A stretch of 64,000 nucleotides of DNA from Pediococcus pentosaceus. Its GTDB lineage: Bacteria > Bacillota > Bacilli > Lactobacillales > Lactobacillaceae. Made by a program: the position numbers and the translations under genes. This document shows positions 43,719-52,150 of the stretch, piece by piece; the first letter of the stretch is position 1, and the number at the start of each line of letters is the position of its first letter. The stretch is from NCBI RefSeq assembly GCF_001437285.1, contig NZ_JQBF01000002.1, positions 1 to 64,000 on the forward strand. Reading direction: 5' to 3'. A model generated the notes under the pieces. The model made no database searches. It was not told the origin of the DNA and was given only the letters and a program-made list of their open reading frames with translations.

Positions 43719-44150
43719 TTAATCACCTAAACGATCAGTAATCTTTTTTTGGATTTTTTGAAGTTCCTCAGAACTGTATTTATCGGTGTTATCAGTAAAG
43801 GTCATGCTGAAACCATCATCCTTGGTATAACGTGGAATCAAATGGAAGTGAGAGTGGAAGACACTCTGATAGGCTAATTCGCCGTTATTATTAATCACAT
43901 TCATGGCTTTAATGTCAGGATTGCTAGCCTTGATGGCCGTCGCAATCTTAGGAATTCTGGAGAAGACGTCTGCTGCCAGCTGGGAATCATAGGCAAAAAG
44001 ATCGGGAACATGTTTTTTAGGTACCACCAAAGTATGTCCAGGTGTTACTTGAGAAATATCAAGAAATGCTTTAACTACGTCATCTTCATATACAGTATAA
44101 CTAGGAATATCGCCAGTAATTATTTTACAAAATACACAATTTTCATCCAT
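43719..44150 (-). CDS. hit: HIT-family nucleotide hydrolase
   Basis: 143 residues, histidine-triad protein with HSHFHLIPR near the C-terminus (HxHxH catalytic motif) and CVFC at the N-terminus (a zinc-binding pair common in this branch). Hydrolyses adenosine phosphoramidates or AMP-linked compounds; the natural substrate is not known. ATG at 44150 is set by GGAGG eight bases upstream; the in-frame ATG at 44165 overlaps this. First gene of the minus-strand unit with the YhaH-like gene and perhaps prsA, divergent from ecsA as in Bacillus. Confidence 0.93.
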   Translation of the reverse strand: MDENCVFCKIITGDIPSYTVYEDDVVKAFLDISQVTPGHTLVVPKKHVPDLFAYDSQLAADVFSRIPKIATAIKASNPDIKAMNVINNNGELAYQSVFHSHFHLIPRYTKDDGFSMTFTDNTDKYSSEELQKIQKKITDRLGD

Positions 44151-44232
44151 TATTTCTACCTCCAATTTATAATTAATTATACATGAAAAAGGAGGGAATG
44201 TATCATCATAGCAATATGGTTAAAGACCGATA

Positions 44233-44241
44233 TGTTATAAT
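44233..44241 (+). promoter_or_regulatory. extended -10 promoter of ecsAB
   Basis: TGTTATAAT: a perfect TATAAT at 44236-44241 with TG at 44233-44234. 46 bp before ecsA. No clear -35, which extended -10 promoters can lack. Confidence 0.65.
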
Positions 44242-44287
44242 TTATGGAGATTTTCAAAATCTTTTTTAGACGATTGGGGATTTAAAT

Positions 44288-45025
44288 TTGACACTATCAA
44301 TTGAGCACTTAACGGGCGGTTACACACAAACGCCAGTCATAAAAGATATTAATTTTGAAGTTAAAAATGGTGAATTACTAGGATTGATTGGTCTAAATGG
44401 AGCAGGAAAATCAACTACAATCAATCATGTCATTGGATTAATGCGTCCTATGAAGGGTAAAATTATTTTAGATGAAATTGATTTGGAACAGAATCCTACT
44501 CAATATAAAACCAAGCTTGCGTATATTCCGGAATTACCTATTTTATATGATGAATTGACGTTGAAGGAACATATTGAACTAACGATTAAGGCTTACGAAA
44601 TGAATTCAGAAAAGGCATGGCAGCAAGCTCATAAACTTTTAAAAACCTTTCGATTAGAGAATAAGCTAGACTGGTTCCCAGCTAATTTTTCAAAGGGGAT
44701 GCGTCAAAAGGTGATGATTGTTTGTGCCTTTATTACTGACGCAGAATTATTTGTAGTCGATGAACCTTTTCTAGGATTGGATCCGCTAGCAATTGATGAC
44801 CTTTTAAAGGTGATTAATGAAAAAAAGCAACAAGGAGCTTCCATTCTAATGTCTACGCATGTCTTAGACACCGCTGAAAAGTATTGTGATCGCTTTGCTC
44901 TCTTAAATGAAGGTGAATTAAAAGCGGTTGGAACGTTAGCTGACTTTCAGAAACAATTTAATTTACCGAACTCTAGTTTAAATGATATTTATTTAACAAT
45001 TGCTAAGGGTGAGCGCGATGAATGA
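44288..45025 (+). CDS. ecsA: ABC transporter ATPase EcsA
   Basis: 245 residues, ABC ATPase. Walker A GLNGAGKST (about 36-44), signature FSKGMRQKV in place of LSGGQ, Walker B LFVVDEPFLGLDP, and H-loop STHVLD. Partner of EcsB. In Bacillus, Ecs affects protein secretion, the intramembrane protease RasP and competence; the transported substrate is unknown. The start is TTG at 44288, seven bases after TTGGGGA; no ATG is available before the conserved N-terminus (LSIEHLTGGY). Overlaps ecsB by 8 bp. Confidence 0.93.
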   Translation: MTLSIEHLTGGYTQTPVIKDINFEVKNGELLGLIGLNGAGKSTTINHVIGLMRPMKGKIILDEIDLEQNPTQYKTKLAYIPELPILYDELTLKEHIELTIKAYEMNSEKAWQQAHKLLKTFRLENKLDWFPANFSKGMRQKVMIVCAFITDAELFVVDEPFLGLDPLAIDDLLKVINEKKQQGASILMSTHVLDTAEKYCDRFALLNEGELKAVGTLADFQKQFNLPNSSLNDIYLTIAKGERDE

Positions 45026-46217
45026 GTTATGGAACAGTCGAACTAAGCAATATCAAAAAATGGTCATGCGATATTTAAAATATGTATTGAATGATCATCT
45101 GATTTTAGCGTTGCTATTTTTCGGTGGTGGAATTGGTTTAGCATATTCGAATTGGTTAAAAGAAATCCATCCAGGAACCTGGTATATCAAACCTTTAGTT
45201 TTAATTGGAGGCGTTTTGCTAACTTTACTAGGTAACCCTGTCCTCCTACTAAAGCTGCCGGATAAAGTTTTCTTGGTTCCTAAAGAAAAAGATATTCATC
45301 AATATTTAGGGAAATCGGTCAAAAGATCATTAATCTCAGTGGTATTGCCAACTTTGATTGGTAATATTATTTTATTTCCATTGTTAGCATTGGAATATCA
45401 CCATGTTGAAGCGGCGGTAGCCATTACGGTTACTATTTTCTTGGGAAGTATGGCAAATGTCTTGAGAAAATATCAAGCTCTATACTTTGATACCAGCCTT
45501 TCACAAATGTGGTTTCATTTGGTAGTGATGTTGATTGCTGTAGGACTAGGTGTTTGGTTTAGTCCGATGGGTGGATTAATATTAATGGCGATTAATTTGA
45601 TTTTTAGAGTTGTACTTTTGAATCAGGTTTTCAAAACTAAGCGGTTTAACTGGAATTATGCAATTGACTTAGAGAATAGTCGAATGCAGCGCTTGTATCA
45701 TTTCTTCAGCTTGTTTACCAACGTCAAGCAGGTTGGTGCAGAAGTTAAACGTCGAAAATATGCGGATGGCTTGGTTCATATTTTATCTGGGAAACCAACC
45801 TTGTTTACTTATTTATATCCTAGAATAATGATTCGGAGCGGTAATCAAGGGAGTTTGATGTTACGTCTATTACTATTAGGGATGGTTATTGAAGGTTATA
45901 GTCAGCAGATTCCGTTAAAGGTAATTGTTGGTGGACTAACAATCTATTTAATGGTTATCCAAATGGTAGACATTTATCGTCCCGTTCACGAAAATGTATT
46001 TATTAAGATCTATCCTGTTAGCCCAGATGCAGCAGAAAAAGACTTGTTATCTGTTATGAAAAGAATCATACTTATAAGCGCGATATTTTTAACATTAATT
46101 GGACTGATAAGTAACTTATCATGGAACTTTTTAGTTGCATCGGTGGTAACACAGGGGATTGTTGCAGTGATTTTACTCAAGTGGTTCATACCACGTTATA
46201 TAAAAAAATTAAATTAA
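45018..46217 (+). CDS. ecsB: ABC transporter membrane protein EcsB
   Basis: 399 residues, integral membrane protein with about eight to ten helices, matching EcsB in length, its position directly after ecsA and its long cytosolic loop (about 205-250, FKTKRFNWNYAIDLENSR). The ATG at 45018 has AAGGGTGAG upstream and overlaps the ecsA end by 8 bp, so translation is coupled. A longer in-frame start at 45000 is inside ecsA and lacks a site. It forms the membrane half of the Ecs transporter. trmB follows after 15 bp and may be cotranscribed. Confidence 0.92.
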   Translation: MNELWNSRTKQYQKMVMRYLKYVLNDHLILALLFFGGGIGLAYSNWLKEIHPGTWYIKPLVLIGGVLLTLLGNPVLLLKLPDKVFLVPKEKDIHQYLGKSVKRSLISVVLPTLIGNIILFPLLALEYHHVEAAVAITVTIFLGSMANVLRKYQALYFDTSLSQMWFHLVVMLIAVGLGVWFSPMGGLILMAINLIFRVVLLNQVFKTKRFNWNYAIDLENSRMQRLYHFFSLFTNVKQVGAEVKRRKYADGLVHILSGKPTLFTYLYPRIMIRSGNQGSLMLRLLLLGMVIEGYSQQIPLKVIVGGLTIYLMVIQMVDIYRPVHENVFIKIYPVSPDAAEKDLLSVMKRIILISAIFLTLIGLISNLSWNFLVASVVTQGIVAVILLKWFIPRYIKKLN

Positions 46218-46232
46218 ATTTAAGAGGTAATT

Positions 46233-46871
46233 ATGCGAGTTAGAAATAAACCATGGGCACCGGAGTTAATCGAGGCTCATCCAGAAAAGATTGTTGAAAA
46301 GGGCCAAGCGTTCAAGGGTCAATGGAACCAGCGGTTTGAAAAAGAACAACCAATTTTTATTGAAGTAGGAACGGGTAAGGGTCAATTCATTATTAATATG
46401 GCCAAAAAATATCCTCAATACAATTTTATTGGAATTGAAATTCAAAAGACTGTAATTGCCATTGCTTTAAAAAATGCTTTGGAGGAAGAAATTCCCAATT
46501 TGCAATTCTTATATGCTGATGGCGCTGAACTTACGGATTATTTTGAAGATGGTGAGGTTTCCAAAGTTTTCCTTAACTTTTCAGACCCATGGCCTAAAAC
46601 ACGTCATGAAAAACGCCGGTTAACCTTTAAGACTTTCTTGAAAGTTTATGAACAAATTTTAGTTAAAAATGGGGAAGTTGAATTTAAAACGGATAATCAA
46701 GGATTATTCGAATATTCACTTTACAGCCTTAATAACTATGGAATGACTTTTGAAGGCGTTTGGTTAGACTTACACAATAGTGAAGAAAATGAAGATAACG
46801 TTGAAACTGAATATGAACATAAATTCAGTGCTAAAGGCCAGCCAATTTACAAATTAAAAGCACATTTCTAA
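46233..46871 (+). CDS. trmB: tRNA (guanine-N7)-methyltransferase
   Basis: 212 residues, class I methyltransferase that makes m7G46 in tRNA variable loops using [13 protein letters not shown] (about 46-55) is the SAM site, FIGIEIQ is motif II, and [17 protein letters not shown] contains the conserved Asp-Pro-Trp catalytic segment of TrmB. Length is normal. AAGAGGT precedes the ATG. Short distance to ecsB suggests one transcript; a strong hairpin follows. Confidence 0.96.
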   Translation: MRVRNKPWAPELIEAHPEKIVEKGQAFKGQWNQRFEKEQPIFIEVGTGKGQFIINMAKKYPQYNFIGIEIQKTVIAIALKNALEEEIPNLQFLYADGAELTDYFEDGEVSKVFLNFSDPWPKTRHEKRRLTFKTFLKVYEQILVKNGEVEFKTDNQGLFEYSLYSLNNYGMTFEGVWLDLHNSEENEDNVETEYEHKFSAKGQPIYKLKAHF

Positions 46872-46885
46872 AGTGAAAAATAAAA

Positions 46886-46913
46886 AGAGTCTGAGGATTT
46901 TTCCTCAGACTCT
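46886..46913. terminator. terminator between trmB and the convergent PepSY-like gene
   Basis: AGAGTCTGAGGA pairs perfectly with TCCTCAGACTCT around TTTT, preceded by AAAAA and followed by a short T-rich stretch. Confidence 0.85.
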
Positions 46914-46927
46914 CTATTAGTTTGCTA

Positions 46928-47254
46928 TTATCGACGATAAATATCGATAATGGTACCAGTATAGGCATCTGCGATAAATTCGTACTGAATAAGTTCATTG
47001 TTTTCGTACTTGGTGATTCCACCATAATAAACTGAAGCTTTAAGGCCATAGCGATTAAGAGGAGACGGCTTTGATTCAATCCAAGCGCCCTCAATGGGGC
47101 CATCGTCTTCAAAAGAACGTCGTACCCGAGCTAAGGCAGATTGTGGTCTTATTTTGCGGTGTTCCTTGATTTGATATGTAACTAATGAACCCAGCGCAAA
47201 AGTTCCGATTGCGGTAAGCGTTAAACCGAGTAATGCAGATGATTTAGATGACAT
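46928..47254 (-). CDS. small exported or anchored PepSY-like protein
   Basis: 108 residues. N-terminal hydrophobic segment (about 6-27, GLTLTAIGTFALGSLVTY) that is probably an uncleaved anchor, then a soluble domain ending ELIQYEFIADAYTGTIIDIYRR, which has the strand pattern of PepSY domains (residues, Asp, TG, then hydrophobic-Asp). PepSY proteins often inhibit or tune extracellular peptidases; the partner here is unknown. AAGGAAG is seven bases before the ATG. Convergent with trmB and divergent from ytpR. Confidence 0.7.
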   Translation of the reverse strand: MSSKSSALLGLTLTAIGTFALGSLVTYQIKEHRKIRPQSALARVRRSFEDDGPIEGAWIESKPSPLNRYGLKASVYYGGITKYENNELIQYEFIADAYTGTIIDIYRR

Positions 47255-47336
47255 GAAACCACTTCCTTTTCTACTAATTCTAACATTAGTAAGAAGGTTT
47301 TGAGAATTAAAAAGTATATATTTTAAGGAGAAAATA

Positions 47337-47969
47337 ATGTTAATTGCTAGTTATAATAAAGAAACCATGGGAGATATCCTAATTACGATGATTCGTCCAG
47401 ATGCTGAGGAAGCAAAAATTGAACAAAAAGGCTCCGTAGTTCGAATTGCCGATGCTAAAACAAATGAAACCACCGGTTTTAATTTCTTAAATGTTAGCGA
47501 AATTTTTGAAATCAATGGTAAGGGTCCCATTACTTTGACTCAAGAACAAGTAAAGCAACTTAATGCCACATTATCTGCTAATGGTTTTGAAGCTGAATTA
47601 GTAGCAGATGAACGTCCAAAATTTGTCGTGGGTTACGTGAAATCAACTAAACCACATCCAGATTCAGATCATTTGTTAATTACTGAAACTGAGGTGGATA
47701 ATGGTGAAACTTTGCAAATTGTTAGTGGTTCACCTAATATGACCGACAATATCAAGGTAGTAGTAGCTAAGGTGGGAGCAATCATGCCAGATGGAATGAT
47801 TATTTGGCCAGGCGAACTTCGTGGCGTTGAAAGTAATGGAATGATTTCCTCTGGAAGAGAATTGCATTTAAATAATGCACCTCAGAAGAAGGGAGCATTA
47901 ATTTTACCTGATGATTTCGTTGTAGGTGAAGCATTTGATTTTGAAAAAGGTAATCATATCTTTGATTAA
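47337..47969 (+). CDS. ytpR: YtpR-family tRNA-binding-domain protein
   Basis: 210 residues. N-terminal DUF4479 region (about 1-90) and C-terminal EMAP/tRNA-binding OB fold (about 95-205, VVGYVKSTKPHPDSDHLLITETEVD ... LRGVESNGMISSGRE pattern). YtpR resembles the N-terminus of the phenylalanyl-tRNA synthetase beta chain but lacks any synthetase core; its function is not settled, with tRNA binding expected. AAGGAG precedes the ATG. Next to sftA and murC as in the Bacillus ytpP-ytpT-murC neighbourhood; ytpP and ytpQ are missing at this place. Confidence 0.9.
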   Translation: MLIASYNKETMGDILITMIRPDAEEAKIEQKGSVVRIADAKTNETTGFNFLNVSEIFEINGKGPITLTQEQVKQLNATLSANGFEAELVADERPKFVVGYVKSTKPHPDSDHLLITETEVDNGETLQIVSGSPNMTDNIKVVVAKVGAIMPDGMIIWPGELRGVESNGMISSGRELHLNNAPQKKGALILPDDFVVGEAFDFEKGNHIFD

Positions 47970-47982
47970 AGAAGGGATTTAG

Positions 47983-49899
47983 ATGGTTAAATATGATGGG
48001 CCTGCTTTTTTTCGAAAAAAAGGCGTAGATTTTAATAATCCAAGTTTAAATATTCAAGAAGACCAAACTTCGAAGTTAAAAAATGAGGATTTTACCCCTG
48101 CTATTAAACGGCGTAAACAGGTTCCAGAGACCATTTCCCAAGCAAAATTATCGCAGGCGATAGATCCCATCCAACCAACGTTGGCTAAAGATACACCTGA
48201 ACCAACTAAACAAGTGGTAGAGAAAACTGAGCATCGACAGCCTCGTTTTAGAATGCCCCGTACAAAATATGAGGCACCGAAACGTCCAGCAAAGGTTATG
48301 CATGAAATTAAGCATCGACACCAGCTTGAGAAAAGTCATCATGAACTTGATGAAAATATTACACCGGTGATAGAAAAAAACGTACCGAAAACGATGGTTG
48401 AAAAAGCTGTCCCAATTGAAAATAATAATCACTTTGAAGAGCAACCGCTGGAAGAAAATCCAAGGCAGTCATTTGAACGAAGTGAAACTAATGAATTCGG
48501 GTATCAATTTCCAAGTTTGAATTTATTACCTAATCCAGTAATTGACACTGATAATACGGACGAGTGGGTTAATGATCAAATTCAAAGATTGAATGATGCC
48601 TTATTAGCGTTTGATGTTGATGCTGAGGTTGTAAATTGGACTGTGGGTCCAACGGTAACTCAATTTGAAATTGAACTCGGTCGAGGAGTTAAAGTCAATA
48701 AAATCACGAATTTAACGGATGATTTAAAGCTGCAGTTAGCAGCTAAGGATATTCGAATTGAGGCTCCAATTCCTGGTAAAAATACCGTGGGGATTGAAGT
48801 ACCTAACTTGCATCCTCGACCAGTGCCTTTAAGTGAAATTATTAGTTCAGATAAGTTTAAAGCAAGTGAGTCACCATTAACCGTGGCTTTGGGAGTTGAT
48901 TTGTTTGGTCAACCTCAAACTTATGATCTTCGCAAGATGCCGCATGGTCTGATTGCTGGTGCCACTGGTTCTGGTAAAAGTGTTTTTATTAACAGTGTTT
49001 TGGTGTCGTTGTTATACAAAGCGACTCCTCAAGAGTTGAAACTACTATTAATTGATCCCAAGACGGTTGAGTTAGCGCCATACAATGGACTGCCACATTT
49101 GCTTGCTCCAGTTATTTCAGATCCTAAGGCCGCAGCGGCTTCTTTAAAATGGGTTACCAAAGAGATGGATGAGCGTTATGAAAGACTGGCGGCTGCAGGT
49201 GCTCGCAACATTGAGCAATATAATAAAAAGGCCGAAAAAGCCCAAGATTACGCCAATAAAATGCCGTACATTGTAGTTATTATCGATGAATTAGCTGATT
49301 TAATGATGGTTTCTTCTTCAGAAGTACAGGATTACATTGTACGAATTACGCAAAAAGCACGGGCAGCTGGGATTCATCTATTGATTGCAACCCAGCGACC
49401 TAGCGTGGACGTAGTAACCGGATTGATTAAAAATAATATTCCAACAAGGGTAGCGTTTATGGTATCCAGTCAAGTCGATTCAAGAACAATCTTGGATCAT
49501 TCAGGGGCAGAGCGACTCTTAGGAAGAGGAGATATGCTGTTCCTTGGAAATGGAAAGAGTAATCCGGTTCGTCTACAAGGGGCCTTTATTGATGAAGAAA
49601 TCGATGACATTACTGATTTTGTCCGAGCACAGGCTGCGCCACAATATACTTTCAATCCTAATGAGTTGAAAGTCCAAAGTGAAGAGTTGGATAGCGAAGA
49701 CGAATTAATGGATAATGTACTTGAATTCTTAGCGGATGAGGAAACTATCTCAACATCTAAATTACAGAGAATGTTTTCAATTGGATACAACCGAGCAGCA
49801 ACCATTATGGATCAACTTGAGGCTTCAGGATATATTTCGGAAGCTCGTGGTTCAAAACCACGGGAAGTTTTTTATGATGGAAACAATAACGAAGTGTAG
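47983..49899 (+). CDS. sftA: DNA translocase SftA (FtsK/SpoIIIE family)
   Basis: 638 residues. A disordered, basic and proline-rich N-terminus (about 1-180) without transmembrane helices, an FtsK-type motor with Walker A GATGSGKS at 326-333 and Walker B VVIIDELADLM, and a C-terminal winged-helix gamma domain (DELMDNVLEFLADEETIST on). The lack of N-terminal helices separates SftA (YtpS) from SpoIIIE/FtsK; it moves DNA away from the closing septum. AAGGGA precedes the ATG, 14 bp after ytpR. The N-terminal third is low in conservation, as usual. Confidence 0.9.
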   Translation: MVKYDGPAFFRKKGVDFNNPSLNIQEDQTSKLKNEDFTPAIKRRKQVPETISQAKLSQAIDPIQPTLAKDTPEPTKQVVEKTEHRQPRFRMPRTKYEAPKRPAKVMHEIKHRHQLEKSHHELDENITPVIEKNVPKTMVEKAVPIENNNHFEEQPLEENPRQSFERSETNEFGYQFPSLNLLPNPVIDTDNTDEWVNDQIQRLNDALLAFDVDAEVVNWTVGPTVTQFEIELGRGVKVNKITNLTDDLKLQLAAKDIRIEAPIPGKNTVGIEVPNLHPRPVPLSEIISSDKFKASESPLTVALGVDLFGQPQTYDLRKMPHGLIAGATGSGKSVFINSVLVSLLYKATPQELKLLLIDPKTVELAPYNGLPHLLAPVISDPKAAAASLKWVTKEMDERYERLAAAGARNIEQYNKKAEKAQDYANKMPYIVVIIDELADLMMVSSSEVQDYIVRITQKARAAGIHLLIATQRPSVDVVTGLIKNNIPTRVAFMVSSQVDSRTILDHSGAERLLGRGDMLFLGNGKSNPVRLQGAFIDEEIDDITDFVRAQAAPQYTFNPNELKVQSEELDSEDELMDNVLEFLADEETISTSKLQRMFSIGYNRAATIMDQLEASGYISEARGSKPREVFYDGNNNEV

Positions 49900-49940
49900 T
49901 GTGGTAAACTAAAAACAATTTAATTATAGGAGTGGTAAAG

Positions 49941-51251
49941 GTGGATAAAGATTCAACTTATTATTTTATCGGTATTAAGGGGTCAGGGATGAGTTCCCTA
50001 GCACTTATTTTGCATGACGAGGGATACAAAGTAGAAGGATCAGATATTGAGCAATATACCTTTACACAAAAGGGCTTAGAAGCTGCTGGGATTAAGATAT
50101 TACCTTTTGATCCAGCCAACCTACGTGAAGGCTTGACGGTGATTGCTGGAAATGCATTTACTGATGAACATCCTGAAATTAAAAAAGCTAGAGCAATGGG
50201 TCTAAAAGTAATTCGTTACCATGAACTTCTGGGACAAATGCTAGACAAATATACTAGTATTGGTGTTGCAGGAACGCATGGTAAGACTAGTACAACAGGA
50301 TTGCTTGCTCACGTTTTAAGTGGTTTAGACAAGACTAGTTATTTAATTGGTGATGGAACCGGTAAGGGTATTCCAGATGCACGATTCTTTGTTTTTGAAG
50401 CTGACGAATATCGTCGTCATTTTATTGCATACCATCCAGACTATATGATTATGACTAACGTCGATTTTGATCATCCAGATTATTATAAGGATCTCGCCGA
50501 TGTTGAAAGTGCCTTCCAGCAGGTTGCCGATCAAGTTCATAAGGGAATCTTTGCTTGGGGTGAAGATGAAAGCCTTCGTAAAATCAATACATCTGTTCCA
50601 GTTTACTATTATGGAACTAAGGAAAATGATGACTTCCAAGCTACCAATATTAGTCGAACAACCACGGGTTCTGAATTTGATGTAATCCATAAGGGTGAAA
50701 AGTTAGGTCGATTTACAATTAACCTTTTTGGTGAACACAATGTGCTAAATTCCTTGGCTGTAATCGCAGTAGCATACTTTGAAAAAGTTGATTTGGACCT
50801 AGTTCAAAAAGAACTTTTAACTTATCAAGGTGTTAAACGTCGTTTCTCTAAGGAAGCAGTTGCTGATAATATTTTAATTGATGATTATGCACATCATCCA
50901 TCTGAAATTAAGGCGACATTAGATGCAGCTCGCCAAGAATTTCCTGATAAAAAAATTGTTGCTGTTTTCCAACCACATACTTACTCAAGAACTGCCGCTT
51001 TGATGGATGGCTTTGCCAAGAGTTTAAGTTTAGCTGATCAAGTTGTTTTAACTGAAATTTTTGGTTCTGCACGTGAAGATGCCGGGGCTGTTTCATCACA
51101 AGACTTAGCAGATAAGATTGGTAATAATACCAAATTGATTCATCAAGATGATTTATCGGCTATTAGTGATTTACACGATGCGGTATTGGTTTTTATGGGG
51201 GCCGGAGATATTACTAAGTACGAAAATGCTTATAAGGCATTATTTAAATAA
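49941..51251 (+). CDS. murC: UDP-N-acetylmuramate-L-alanine ligase
   Basis: 436 residues. Adds L-Ala to UDP-MurNAc, the first stem-peptide step. N-terminal Rossmann GIKGSGMSS (about 11-19), P-loop [10 protein letters not shown] (about 108-117), and [10 protein letters not shown] in the central to C-terminal part with the Mg and UMA contacts. I placed the start at the GTG 49941 (MDKDSTYYF) because TAGGAG ends eight bases before it; the in-frame GTG at 49932 overlaps that site. Follows sftA by 41 bp. Complements MurE of the 21-26 kb operon in the same pathway. Confidence 0.96.
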   Translation: MDKDSTYYFIGIKGSGMSSLALILHDEGYKVEGSDIEQYTFTQKGLEAAGIKILPFDPANLREGLTVIAGNAFTDEHPEIKKARAMGLKVIRYHELLGQMLDKYTSIGVAGTHGKTSTTGLLAHVLSGLDKTSYLIGDGTGKGIPDARFFVFEADEYRRHFIAYHPDYMIMTNVDFDHPDYYKDLADVESAFQQVADQVHKGIFAWGEDESLRKINTSVPVYYYGTKENDDFQATNISRTTTGSEFDVIHKGEKLGRFTINLFGEHNVLNSLAVIAVAYFEKVDLDLVQKELLTYQGVKRRFSKEAVADNILIDDYAHHPSEIKATLDAARQEFPDKKIVAVFQPHTYSRTAALMDGFAKSLSLADQVVLTEIFGSAREDAGAVSSQDLADKIGNNTKLIHQDDLSAISDLHDAVLVFMGAGDITKYENAYKALFK

Positions 51252-51314
51252 TTATTAAGTTTTGATTTGTTTGACTAATTTTGACCTATAACATTAGCCA
51301 TTTGGGTAGCTTCT

Positions 51315-51323
51315 TGTTACAAT
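51315..51323 (+). promoter_or_regulatory. extended -10 promoter of the Bax-inhibitor-like gene
   Basis: TGTTACAAT: TACAAT at 51318-51323 with TG at 51315-51316. 29 bp before the TTG start. No good -35. Confidence 0.55.
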
Positions 51324-51352
51324 GTGGTAAATAATCGAATGGGGGAATTAGA

Positions 51353-52051
51353 TTGGATCAAAGACCAAATGTTATTAATACAGAAATAGGATTAAATCGA
51401 TTTCTAACAAAGATGTACGGATGGATGGCAGCTGCTGTAGCCTTCTCTGGAGTGATTGCTTACCTAGGAACCACAATCTGGCGACCAGCCGTAATGACTT
51501 TCCTTTCTCAAGGAAGAATGAGTATCTGGGTAATTTTTATTGCTTTGTTCTTGTTTATGATTTTTGGACAAAAGGCGGCCTTGCAGAATCCAACGGTTAG
51601 TTTCTTAATGCTATTTGCCTTTTCGGCATTCTTTGGAATTACGTTGTCGAGTGTCTTTATGCTTTATAGTACCGCTACTATTGCGGGGGCATTTTTCTCA
51701 GCAGCATCGGTTTTCATTGTAATGAGTGTGATGGGAGTAACCACAAAGCGTGATCTATCAAGGATGGGTAACCATTTAATTGCGGCATTGATTGCGATGG
51801 TGGTAGTTTTAGTGATTAATTTATTCTTCCTTCACAGTTCAGCCGTAACTTTCTTCTTCTCAATTATTGGAATTGTGATTTTTGCGGGTTTGTCAATGTA
51901 TGATACTGCAACTATGAAACGTCTTTACCTGAACTATGGTGACCAAGTTTCTGAGACTGGACTTGCAATCCAAGGGGCATTTAGCCTATATCTAGACTTT
52001 ATTAACCTCTTCCAATACTTCTTAACTATTTTTGGATGGAATCGAGACTAA
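51353..52051 (+). CDS. yetJ: Bax inhibitor-1/YccA-YetJ family membrane protein
   Basis: 232 residues with seven transmembrane helices, matching the TMBIM/BI-1 family; the late segment GLSMYDTATMKRLY with its Asp, and the C-terminal ALxLYLDFINLFxxxL pattern (FSLYLDFINLFQYFLTIFG), are characteristic. Bacillus YetJ is a pH-dependent calcium leak channel; a similar role is inferred. The start is TTG at 51353, with TGGGGGAA nine bases upstream; no ATG comes before the conserved N-terminus. Single-gene unit with own promoter and terminator. Confidence 0.92.
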   Translation: MDQRPNVINTEIGLNRFLTKMYGWMAAAVAFSGVIAYLGTTIWRPAVMTFLSQGRMSIWVIFIALFLFMIFGQKAALQNPTVSFLMLFAFSAFFGITLSSVFMLYSTATIAGAFFSAASVFIVMSVMGVTTKRDLSRMGNHLIAALIAMVVVLVINLFFLHSSAVTFFFSIIGIVIFAGLSMYDTATMKRLYLNYGDQVSETGLAIQGAFSLYLDFINLFQYFLTIFGWNRD

Positions 52052-52074
52052 ATAAAAATTTTATAAATACAAAT

Positions 52075-52115
52075 AAACCGAAGGTCAATCTTTTTCACGT
52101 TGACCTTCGGTTTTT
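52075..52115 (+). terminator. terminator of the Bax-inhibitor-like gene
   Basis: AAACCGAAGGTCAA (52075-52088) pairs perfectly with TTGACCTTCGGTTT (52100-52113), followed by T residues. Confidence 0.95.
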
Positions 52116-52150
52116 GGTATCATTAAAGAGGATAGAAAACGGAGGAAATT